From JAGOSA01 sp039795715 (lineage in GTDB: Bacteria; Patescibacteriota; Minisyncoccia; Phycocordibacterales; UBA9973): 25,343 nucleotides of DNA. Of the stretch, positions 13,992 through 22,055 are shown one piece after another. Within the stretch, counting starts at the first letter, position 1. Each line of letters opens with the position of its first letter. Below the pieces are notes generated by a model. The model had not been told where the DNA came from, did no database searches, and saw nothing but the letters and a program-made list of their open reading frames with translations. A program made the translations under genes and the position numbers. The stretch covers positions 1-25,343 of the forward strand of contig JBDKLD010000002.1 in NCBI GenBank assembly GCA_039795715.1, given 5' to 3'.

Positions 13992-15656
13992 ATGGCAAAG
14001 AAAATTATCAATGGAAAAGAAGCAAAAGAGGCTCTTCAGCGAGGTATTGATGCTGTCGCTGATGCTGTGCGCATTACCATCGGTCCGCGTGGTCAAAATG
14101 TCGTTTATGAAAAAGGGTATGGCGCACCGACTATAAGCAACGATGGCGTCTCTATTGCCAAGGAAATTACTTTGCCTAATAAGTTTGAAAATATGGGCGC
14201 GGAACTTGCCAAAGAAGTTGCGACCAAAACAAACGACACTGCGGGTGATGGTACAACAACCTCGCTTATTCTTTTCCAATCATTTGTCCGTGAAGGTCTC
14301 AAAAGAAATGGTATGGGCGCAAACGGGCTTGTCCTCAAGTCAGGCATGGAACAGGCATCTACCGATGTAATAAAAGAGCTACGTGCCATGGCAAAGCCTA
14401 TCAAGACTAAAGAAGAAATAAAACAAGTCGCCACTATTTCAGCTGAATCTGAAGAAATCGGCAACATAATTGCCAAAACAATAGAAAAAGTCGGCAAAGA
14501 TGGCGTTGTCACTGTCGAAGAGTCGCAAGCCTTCGGTGTCATTTCTGAAACAACTGAAGGGCTCGAATTCGACAAGGGCTACATTTCCGCCTTTATGATT
14601 ACCAATACCGAACGCATGGAAGCAGAGATTAAAAATGCTTACATTCTCGTTACTGACAAGAAAATCTCAAGTCTCAAGGAAATCTTGCCGATTATTGAAA
14701 AAGTCGCTGAAACAGGGAAAAAAGAAATGGTGATCATTGCTGATGATGTCGACGGAGAAGCGCTCACGACTCTTGTCGTCAACAAAATCCGCGGTATTTT
14801 CTCTGTGCTCGCAGTAAAAGCGCCAGGCTATGGTGATCGCAAGAAAGACGAACTCCAAGACATAGCTACAACAATCGGTGCAAAAATGATTAGCGAAGAA
14901 ACTGGTTTGACACTTGAGAAAACAGAACTCGCCATGCTTGGACGAGCCGACAGGATAATCTCAACCAAAGACAAGACTATTGTTGTCGGTGGCAAGTGCA
15001 AAAAGTCAGAACTAAACGCCCGAGTTGAACAACTCAAAAGCCAACTCGTCAGTGGTAAGCATAAATTTGAAAAAGAAGCGCTAGAAAAACGTATTGCCAA
15101 GCTCGCGGGCGGGGTTGCCGTCATCAAAGTTGGCGCCGCAACAGAAATGGAAATGAAATACCTTAAACTCAAGATTGAAGACGCAGTCAACGCCACCAAA
15201 GCCGCGATTGAAGAGGGTATTGTTCCGGGTGGCGGAGTTGCCCTTGTCAAAGCTGCTGCAATAGTACGATCAAAGTCAGCAGGAATTCAGAAGAGAGCGA
15301 TCGAGTCTCGTCGTGAGCACGAATTTTCTGTCGGCTACATGGCACTTGTTGATTCACTCGATGCGCCACTCATGCAAATTGCCAAAAATGCTGGGCACGA
15401 AGATGCTTCAGTTATTATTGACCAAGTTCGTAATAGCTCAGGAATAAATGATGGCTATGATGCTGGGGCCGATGCACTCGACGGCAGTCACTCATTGGTT
15501 GATATGGTAAAAAAGGGGATTATTGATCCAGTAAAGGTTACCCGAACCGCTCTTCAAAATGCCGCAAGTGCCGCAGCCATTATCCTCACGACCGAAGTCG
15601 CAATCGCAGATATCCCAGAAGAAAAGAAAAACCATTCTCAAGAAAGCGAAATGTAG
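13992..15656 (+). CDS. groEL: Chaperonin GroEL
   Basis: This 554-residue protein is a full-length group I chaperonin. The N-terminal equatorial part has ITIGPRGQNVVYEKGYGAPTI and the ATPase motif AGDGTTTSLIL, with the catalytic Asp of GDGTT. The apical domain includes FDKGYISAFMITNTERMEAE, and GIVPGGGVAL marks the return to the equatorial domain, with VTRTALQNAASAAAIILTTE near the end. It folds proteins in the cytoplasm with GroES. The C-terminus is EEKKNHSQESEM and lacks the flexible GGM repeat tail common in bacterial GroEL. No Shine-Dalgarno sequence is evident before the ATG. Confidence 0.97.
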   Translation: MAKKIINGKEAKEALQRGIDAVADAVRITIGPRGQNVVYEKGYGAPTISNDGVSIAKEITLPNKFENMGAELAKEVATKTNDTAGDGTTTSLILFQSFVREGLKRNGMGANGLVLKSGMEQASTDVIKELRAMAKPIKTKEEIKQVATISAESEEIGNIIAKTIEKVGKDGVVTVEESQAFGVISETTEGLEFDKGYISAFMITNTERMEAEIKNAYILVTDKKISSLKEILPIIEKVAETGKKEMVIIADDVDGEALTTLVVNKIRGIFSVLAVKAPGYGDRKKDELQDIATTIGAKMISEETGLTLEKTELAMLGRADRIISTKDKTIVVGGKCKKSELNARVEQLKSQLVSGKHKFEKEALEKRIAKLAGGVAVIKVGAATEMEMKYLKLKIEDAVNATKAAIEEGIVPGGGVALVKAAAIVRSKSAGIQKRAIESRREHEFSVGYMALVDSLDAPLMQIAKNAGHEDASVIIDQVRNSSGINDGYDAGADALDGSHSLVDMVKKGIIDPVKVTRTALQNAASAAAIILTTEVAIADIPEEKKNHSQESEM

Positions 15657-15682
15657 CTCGTAGGCGCTATCCACACATTATG

Positions 15683-15712
15683 GACTTCATATTGAAAGTA
15701 TGGGGTTATAAT
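15683..15712 (+). promoter_or_regulatory. Promoter of the surface-protein cluster, leaderless
   Basis: TATAAT (15707-15712) ends 7 bases before the ATG at 15720. Upstream lies GACTTCATATTG (15683-15694), identical over 12 bases to the -35 region of the rRNA promoter (23965-23976). Confidence 0.55.
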
Positions 15713-15719
15713 TATTGTC

Positions 15720-16433
15720 ATGAAAAGCCACCATGTAAAAATCAGTCTTTTATTATTCATCGCCTCCATGCTCACTATTATGCTGGGGCAAGTTTCAAAG
15801 GCCGAAAATGTTGTCGCACAAGCACAGAGTGCTCTTCTCGCTTCTGCTCTTTCGCCAACGCCGACATTTTCTATGTACGTCGACAATGAATCTTACACAT
15901 CAGACAAAACATACGAATTTGATGTGGCCGTAAAATCAACAACCCCAGGTACTTCGATAAATCTTTTTACCGCGCAAATTGGTCTCAATTACAATCCCAA
16001 TTGGACGGCCGGCGGCACTGTAGTTCCTTCATTGGCTAGTTATGGTGGTAATGGTAAACCTGGAACTATTTCAAATCGCGCATCCAACCTCCTCATTACC
16101 GCAATTTCAGGCGGTAGTCGCGCTAATCCAGTATTTACAATGACACCACAAGAAAGAGGTCTTTATCGAGTCAAGGTCACCAACAGTGTTCCTTTCGCTT
16201 GTGAAAACCCAAATCTGAAATTCACTTTCGGCTTCGGCGGATCTCAAGTCAAAAGCATGAAGACCATTGTCTACTACTATTTACCTGAATCATCTAAGAA
16301 CGCCAACCTTACTTCCAGTGGTTTGTACAATGGCAGTCTATTTTCAGATGGTCCTCAAAATGTTTCAAGCATAAGTCCTGAAGGAACAAATGCCTTGCCT
16401 CCACAGTGCGAAAAAAATAAGAAACAAGAATAA
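15720..16433 (+). CDS. Secreted beta-sandwich protein of unknown function
   Basis: The protein has 237 residues with an N-terminal signal (MKSHHVKISLLLFIASMLTIMLGQVSKAE). The mature part (about 48-200) reads as a beta-sandwich: SMYVDNESYTSDKTYEFDVAVKSTT, LFTAQIGLNYNPNW, SNLLITAISG, then RGLYRVKVTN. The pattern recalls cohesin-like or secretion-associated domains in which a long-strand sandwich is exported, but I cannot name a family. The C-terminus is a polar tail ending in EKNKKQE. It opens a row of four exported proteins and lies 48 bases before the giant protein, so it may serve the same surface structure. Confidence 0.75.
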   Translation: MKSHHVKISLLLFIASMLTIMLGQVSKAENVVAQAQSALLASALSPTPTFSMYVDNESYTSDKTYEFDVAVKSTTPGTSINLFTAQIGLNYNPNWTAGGTVVPSLASYGGNGKPGTISNRASNLLITAISGGSRANPVFTMTPQERGLYRVKVTNSVPFACENPNLKFTFGFGGSQVKSMKTIVYYYLPESSKNANLTSSGLYNGSLFSDGPQNVSSISPEGTNALPPQCEKNKKQE

Positions 16434-16481
16434 TTTTTTAGAAATCATTAGTAATTAAATCAGTGTCCTAGTCGCCGAAAC

Positions 16482-19400
16482 ATGAAAAAGAAAAAAAATA
16501 TTAGCCTCCAGTCAGTTATAATCATTGTCGCGATCGCTTTCAGTGCATATTTTTTCGTCCATAGTTCTGGTCGAATTCAGAATACAATAAATGAATCTGA
16601 TTTCCAAAGTGGACAGCAATTGCCCGCGCAAACTAGCTCAACTACCCCAGCACCATCTAATGTCACTGCAACTCCTCTCAGTAACACATCAATAAGAGTA
16701 GCCTGGACAGCTCCAAGTAGTATCACAAATGTCCAAGGGTACACTGTTCATTTCTCGAGCGATCCAAACTGGGCAAATAGTACATCTACTTATGTGGCTG
16801 GTAGTTCAACTTTATCCTATGACGTTACCGGTCTCATTGCCGGCACAACGTTTACTTTTGAAGTAAAAGCTGAAGGAACAACCGACCAGTATGATTCTCC
16901 TTTTTCACCTATTGTAACTACCCAAACATCTTCGAGTGTTGGTGCTCCACAAAACGTTACTGTAACTGCACTTAGTAATACTAAAGTAAGAGTTTCTTGG
17001 CAGGTGCCGAGCGGTAATTCGAGTTTGCAAGGTTACACAGTGCGATATAGTAGCGATCCGGACTGGGCAAATACAATTTATAAATTTAAGCCAGGCAATG
17101 GATCAAGTTCATATGAAGTGAGTGGTCTTATTGCTGGAACTACATACTCATTTCAAGTAAAGGGTGAAGGCGCGGGTTTATCAGATCAAAATGATACGCC
17201 TTTTTCTACAAGCGCGACTTTACAAACTACTTCAACTGTACAAACACCTAGCAATGTTACTGCAACATCACTTTCAAGTACTTCAGTAAAAGTAAGTTGG
17301 TCAGTACCATCTGGAAGTGGCAACTTGCAAGGCTATACTGTTAGGTATTCGAGCAATGCAAATTGGGCAAATACAACCTACAAATTTAAAGCAGGAAGTG
17401 GAACAACTTCGTACAATGTTACTGGTCTCACTGCCGGAGTCACATACTATTTCCAGGTGAAAGGCGAGGGAACTGGTTCAACTGATCAATACGATACGCC
17501 ATTTTCTGTGACAGCAACACTCGCAGGAACAGGTGGTGGAACTACTGGCCCAGATACAACTCCTCCAACTACGTCGACCACTGGTCCTAGTGGTTGGTCC
17601 AATACCATAATTCAGCGTACTTTGACTTGTGATGACACTGGCGGTTGTGCCACGATCAATTGGAAATTTATATTGTCGTCTACTACAGGTTGTAGTTCTG
17701 GAACATACACAACGGTTGCCGTTTCGGGTTCGCATGCGACTACAATGGCTTCGACATCCACTACAACTCCCGAAGGCCAATACCGCCTCTGCTACTACTC
17801 CCTCGATAGTGCAGGTAATTCTGAAACTCCTCAATCAAAAGAAGTATTCAAAATTGATACCACCGCACCTACTGGAAGTATCACTGCACCCCTTGCAGGA
17901 GCAACTATTGCGGGTACGACAACTCTCAGCGCTTCAGCATCCGACACAGCTTCAGGGGTTGCAAGTGTTACTTTCAAAGTTGATGGTACTACTGTGGGTA
18001 CAGATACGACAAGTCCTTACACGTTTGCTTGGAATTCATCAACTGTAGCAAATGGTTCGCACACTGTCTTAGCAGTAGCTACCGATGTCGCAGGCAATAC
18101 AACACCTACATCGTCAGTTACGATAACAGTAAACAATGTTGCCGGTGCTGATACAACAAACCCAACAGTGACTATCAGTGCTCCGACAAACAATACAATT
18201 GTAGCTTTTACATCAATTCTAGTTGATGGCATAGCAAATGATAATGTTGGTGTGACTTCTGTAACGATGAAAGTTAACGGCGTTGCAACTACAGTTTCCC
18301 AAGCTCAAGGTTCGAATAATTGGAATAACTGGACTGCCACCGCAACACTAACACCAAATTTTGCAAATATCATTGAGGTAAAAGCCTATGACGCAGCTGG
18401 TAATGTAGGCTCCCGTACAATCACCGTCACGCATTCACCAGGCATCGTAACAAACGGAACTCCGATCTCGCCGATACTCTTCGGTCTCAATGCTTGGATG
18501 CCAAAACAAATAGGAGCACATCCATATGGCGGAAAGCTTGAAACCTATCTTTGTGGTTCAAGTTGGTATGCAAGCTACGCCAACTGGATTGCCGGATCTA
18601 GCCAAGGCAGTCAACCTGCATGCGTGCTCAGTCAGATCAAACAAAGCGGAGCAAAATCAATGCGATATGGCGGAGTTGGCGTCGATACATATTACGATGG
18701 GTCTATGAATTCTTTAAATTCAAGCAAGGGCCAGTACTTGGCTATGGTTGAAAACATGCAAGCAAATGGCATCACGCCGATTCTCCAAGTTCCATATAAT
18801 GGTGGTCAGTACACACCTGCGCAAGCCGCGGATTTGGTGAACTACATAAACGTTGTCAAAAACAAAGGAGTAAAGTATTGGACAATTGGTAACGAACCAG
18901 ATCTCTGGTACGGAGCAAATGGTTCTGCACAAAATATCTCTACTTACTTTAAACAATTCGCAGAAGCCATGAAAAATGCCGATCCTTCGATAAGTATTAC
19001 AGGACCTGACTTGGCATCATTTGACTCTGGCATAATGAATGCATTGCTTGGTGGAGCAAATGATATTACGGGATCGTTTACTCTTACCTGCTCAGGTTGT
19101 ACAGGTACAAGATACTATCTTGACGTTGCCAATTTCCACCGCTACCCATTTAGTGGTGGGCAGACCAGAGCACAAGTTATAGCTAGTCCTACTAGCGATT
19201 TTCTGCCTAGTTTGCTTGCGCTCAAAGCAAAAGTTGCTTCAAGTAATGCGCTACACGGAAGAACAGGTGCAAACGCACTTAAAACAGCGGTTACCGAAAT
19301 AAATGTTGACTACCAAAATCCTGGAAATGGCGATCCAAATGGTGTTGGGGCAACGAGCTTTTTAGGAGGCCAATACTGGGCGAACATTCTCAACTACGCA

Positions 19401-21332
19401 ATGCGCGAAGGAGTGGACTTTGTCAACTTCTGGAGCGTTGTCGAAGGCATGAACATTGGCTACATCACCGATTCTGGCACGCTCACTCCTGCGTACTACC
19501 ACTTCCAGATGCTTGCCAAAAATTTCCATGGCAATTATGCAACAGGAACTAGTAAGGTAAACGGTGCAACAGATTCAGAAGTCACCGCATTCGGAGCTAC
19601 GGACACTGGTATGATTGCGGTCATGATTCTCAATCAAAAATCTACTACCTCGTTGCCATATACGGTCCGATTGAATACAGCAGCAATCTCATCTTCAAAC
19701 ACAAGCGCACTCAAGATAAATATCGATGCCGGCGTAGCTATTGAGTACACTAGTCCAGCCAGCGAACCTATCGCTCCACAGTCAACAGTCATGTTGCTAT
19801 TCAATGGAAGTGGAACTCTCGTCAGTAAAACTGTCTACAAGGTAAATGATTCTGCGCCAACAACTAGTGCGCCGAGTAACGATACAACAAACCCAACTGT
19901 CACAATCACTGCTCCGACAAACAATACGACGGTAAGTGCCACATCAATTCCTGTTAGTGGTACAGCAAATGATAATGTCGGTGTGACATCAGTGACTATG
20001 TCTGTAAACGGCACAGCTACTGCGGTTTCCCAAGCTCCAGACTGGAATAACTGGACCGCAACTGCAACGTTGACACCAAGCAGTATAAATACAATTGTTG
20101 TAAAAGCTTACGATGCTGCGGGAAATATGGCCTCAAGTACAATCACCGTAACGCATTCACCTGGAACAACGCTCGCAATTACCAGCGGACCAACAACAGG
20201 TTCTACTACTACATCTGGCGCAACTATTTCGTGGGCAACCAATGTCGCTTCAACTAGTCAGGTGAAGTATGCAACATCAACTGCTCTTCTAACCTCTAGC
20301 CCAACTCTCACCACCCTCAATAGTTCAGCAGTGACATCACATATAGTTACGTTAAGCGGACTCACTGCAAATACAACGTACTACTACCAAGTAGTTTCAA
20401 CAACCGGAACAACGGTCACATCTACACCAGCAAGCTTCACTACTACCGCTACGAGTGGTGGAGGCACCGATCCTATCATTTACGCCGCAGGTGATATTGC
20501 GAATGGTTGTTGTGGTGATGGTCTTACAGCAAATTGGATGTTAGCTCATATGACTGGTGTTCAAGCAATTCTCACATTAGGTGACAATGCCTATAATGCC
20601 GGTACATTTGGCAACACATCATCAGCTTGTAATGGGGGATCATTTCCTTGTGGTGAATTTTGGACTAAGTTCAATCCATCGTGGGGAAATGCAGCCCTAA
20701 TAGCTCTTATGCGCCCAAGCCCTGGCAATCATGAATACGGTACGAGCAACGCACAAGGATACTGGGACTACTTCCATACCAACAAAGGGTTGAATATCGG
20801 TGCACAAAATCAATATTGGTATAGCTATAATGTTGGAAACTGGCATATCGTTTCTCTCAATAGTAGTAATGAGTGTAGTCCGGTAAGTTGTGCTTCAAAT
20901 TCTGCGCAAGCTCAATGGCTACAAGCAGATTTGCAGGCCAATCAAACAGCGTGCTCGATAGCTTATTGGCATCACCCTCGCTTTAGCTCTAGTCCAACTC
21001 ATGGTAGTTCGACTGCGGTACAGCCACTTTGGGATGTATTCCAAAGTAATGGCGGTGACATCATGCTTAATGGCCATGTTCACAATTATGAAAGATTTGC
21101 TCCTCAGAATGGTGATGGAACTGCCAATGCAAATGGAGTCCGAGAATTTGTTGTCGGTACTGGCGGTACAAACAATTGGTATAGCACAGGTTCAGGAATT
21201 GCAAATAGCTTGGTTCGTATAGGCAATACGTACGGTGTCTTGAAACTCACTCTTCATGCAAATAGTTATGATTGGGAATTTGTTAACACTTCAAATCAAA
21301 CACTTGATTCAGGCACAGGGGCTTGTCACTAA
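16482..21332 (+). CDS. Giant surface protein: FN3/Ig domains, GH-A-like hydrolase and purple-acid-phosphatase-like domain
   Basis: The protein has 1616 residues. A signal anchor (about 8-27) is followed by three FN3 repeats (about 57-347), Ig-like modules (about 359-455, 460-555, 558-655), a TIM-barrel-like hydrolase region (about 660-1120), another Ig-like module (about 1135-1227), an FN3-like module (about 1228-1322) and a metallophosphoesterase domain (about 1328-1612). In the barrel, IGNEPDLW (Glu805) and TEINVDY (Glu939) fit the acid/base and nucleophile of clan GH-A. The phosphatase part has the purple acid phosphatase set: GDIA (Asp1338), LGDNAY (Asp1368, Tyr1371), GNHEY (Asn1416, His1417), WHHPRF (His1497/1498) and GHVHNYER (His1532, His1534). 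It is probably a surface-exposed enzyme that removes sugars and phosphate from polymers. Substrates are unknown. No sortase or other C-terminal anchor motif is seen. Confidence 0.88.
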   Translation: MKKKKNISLQSVIIIVAIAFSAYFFVHSSGRIQNTINESDFQSGQQLPAQTSSTTPAPSNVTATPLSNTSIRVAWTAPSSITNVQGYTVHFSSDPNWANSTSTYVAGSSTLSYDVTGLIAGTTFTFEVKAEGTTDQYDSPFSPIVTTQTSSSVGAPQNVTVTALSNTKVRVSWQVPSGNSSLQGYTVRYSSDPDWANTIYKFKPGNGSSSYEVSGLIAGTTYSFQVKGEGAGLSDQNDTPFSTSATLQTTSTVQTPSNVTATSLSSTSVKVSWSVPSGSGNLQGYTVRYSSNANWANTTYKFKAGSGTTSYNVTGLTAGVTYYFQVKGEGTGSTDQYDTPFSVTATLAGTGGGTTGPDTTPPTTSTTGPSGWSNTIIQRTLTCDDTGGCATINWKFILSSTTGCSSGTYTTVAVSGSHATTMASTSTTTPEGQYRLCYYSLDSAGNSETPQSKEVFKIDTTAPTGSITAPLAGATIAGTTTLSASASDTASGVASVTFKVDGTTVGTDTTSPYTFAWNSSTVANGSHTVLAVATDVAGNTTPTSSVTITVNNVAGADTTNPTVTISAPTNNTIVAFTSILVDGIANDNVGVTSVTMKVNGVATTVSQAQGSNNWNNWTATATLTPNFANIIEVKAYDAAGNVGSRTITVTHSPGIVTNGTPISPILFGLNAWMPKQIGAHPYGGKLETYLCGSSWYASYANWIAGSSQGSQPACVLSQIKQSGAKSMRYGGVGVDTYYDGSMNSLNSSKGQYLAMVENMQANGITPILQVPYNGGQYTPAQAADLVNYINVVKNKGVKYWTIGNEPDLWYGANGSAQNISTYFKQFAEAMKNADPSISITGPDLASFDSGIMNALLGGANDITGSFTLTCSGCTGTRYYLDVANFHRYPFSGGQTRAQVIASPTSDFLPSLLALKAKVASSNALHGRTGANALKTAVTEINVDYQNPGNGDPNGVGATSFLGGQYWANILNYAMREGVDFVNFWSVVEGMNIGYITDSGTLTPAYYHFQMLAKNFHGNYATGTSKVNGATDSEVTAFGATDTGMIAVMILNQKSTTSLPYTVRLNTAAISSSNTSALKINIDAGVAIEYTSPASEPIAPQSTVMLLFNGSGTLVSKTVYKVNDSAPTTSAPSNDTTNPTVTITAPTNNTTVSATSIPVSGTANDNVGVTSVTMSVNGTATAVSQAPDWNNWTATATLTPSSINTIVVKAYDAAGNMASSTITVTHSPGTTLAITSGPTTGSTTTSGATISWATNVASTSQVKYATSTALLTSSPTLTTLNSSAVTSHIVTLSGLTANTTYYYQVVSTTGTTVTSTPASFTTTATSGGGTDPIIYAAGDIANGCCGDGLTANWMLAHMTGVQAILTLGDNAYNAGTFGNTSSACNGGSFPCGEFWTKFNPSWGNAALIALMRPSPGNHEYGTSNAQGYWDYFHTNKGLNIGAQNQYWYSYNVGNWHIVSLNSSNECSPVSCASNSAQAQWLQADLQANQTACSIAYWHHPRFSSSPTHGSSTAVQPLWDVFQSNGGDIMLNGHVHNYERFAPQNGDGTANANGVREFVVGTGGTNNWYSTGSGIANSLVRIGNTYGVLKLTLHANSYDWEFVNTSNQTLDSGTGACH
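16645..17526 (+). repeat. Three FN3-coding repeats of about 295 bases
   Basis: Units near 16648-16935, 16942-17230 and 17242-17526 each encode a fibronectin type III module with near-identical phrases (QGYTVRYSS, NWANTTYKFK, TYSFQVKGEG). Units two and three are most alike, suggesting recent duplication. Confidence 0.8.
18150..18442 (+). repeat. Ig-like module repeat, copy 1
   Basis: This copy begins GATACAACAAACCCAAC and ends near ACGCATTCACC. It encodes TNPTVTISAPTNNT through YDAAGNVGSRTITVTHSPG and lies just before the hydrolase domain. Confidence 0.8.
19881..20164 (+). repeat. Ig-like module repeat, copy 2
   Basis: This copy is highly similar to 18150-18442 at both DNA and protein level (TNPTVTITAPTNNT through YDAAGNMASSTITVTHSPG) and lies just after the hydrolase domain. 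The pair brackets that domain. Confidence 0.8.
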
Positions 21333-21350
21333 CATATATGAACATATATG
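21331..21350 (+). repeat. Tandem 10-base duplication at a start codon
   Basis: AACATATATG occurs twice in direct tandem (21331-21340 and 21341-21350). Each copy ends in ATG, and only the second is in the reading frame of the 229-residue protein. Confidence 0.85.
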
Positions 21351-22037
21351 AAAAAATATATTAATAAGACAACATTCACATCGATACTAGTTTTGGCGGT
21401 TATGACATTACCATCTTCGGCCTTAGCTGTAGAGTCTGGGAATAGTTGCCGTATTACAATCAAGACTCCGACACAAAATACACCTGTTAGGTTTCCATTG
21501 CGAATAAGCGGTACCGTAGAGGCTGAAGGTAAGAATTGCGACCAAGAATGGGTGCATTCTGAAACAGAGTTTGGCAACATTGTGATCAAAGATGAATTAG
21601 GAAATGAAGTCAGTCAAGATTTGGCAATACAAACAGGCAGAACAGCGCCGTTTATGTACCCACTTTCGTTCGAAATTGTACTCAAGATGGTAAATTCTCC
21701 TGCTACAAAAAATGGCACAATTACTATTATCGATCGAGAGTTCCCAGAGTCGGAAAGTGAAAAACCGCACATAGCCACTTTGCCAATATTTTTTGACCCA
21801 TTGAATGGTATTGGAGTTAAGATTAGCTCGTCATTAAAATATGGAATGAAGGGGAATGCGCAAGTTAAAGATTTGCAAAAGTACCTCATTCAGCGCGGTT
21901 ACTTAGGTGGTGAACCAAGTGGCAATTTTCTCAACGATACAAAAAAGGCCGTACTACTTTTCCAGAGAGATTATTTACTGCCACAAACTGGCTATGTTGG
22001 TCCTGCCACAAGAGCCATCCTTGCTAGTGGAGACTAA
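21348..22037 (+). CDS. Secreted protein with peptidoglycan-binding domain
   Basis: The protein has 229 residues with a signal peptide (MKKYINKTTF..., cut likely after ALA near residue 27). Residues about 30-155 are a predicted beta-rich domain that includes SCRITIKTPTQNTPVRFPLRISGTV, similar in style to bacterial Ig-like or Gmad2-type envelope domains. Residues about 160-228 form a PG_binding_1 domain (LKYGMKGNAQVKDLQKYLIQRGYL, GNFLNDTKKAVLLFQRDY, GYVGPATRAIL). It should sit on the cell wall. It follows the giant protein by 15 bases and precedes the next by 18, so the three are likely co-transcribed and may act as one surface assembly. Confidence 0.85.
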   Translation: MKKYINKTTFTSILVLAVMTLPSSALAVESGNSCRITIKTPTQNTPVRFPLRISGTVEAEGKNCDQEWVHSETEFGNIVIKDELGNEVSQDLAIQTGRTAPFMYPLSFEIVLKMVNSPATKNGTITIIDREFPESESEKPHIATLPIFFDPLNGIGVKISSSLKYGMKGNAQVKDLQKYLIQRGYLGGEPSGNFLNDTKKAVLLFQRDYLLPQTGYVGPATRAILASGD

Positions 22038-22055
22038 ATTGGAGACATAGATACT

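Noticed and set aside
16645..17526. Mobile or CRISPR-type repeats
   Set aside because: The three units are in frame and encode FN3 modules, so protein-domain duplication explains them.
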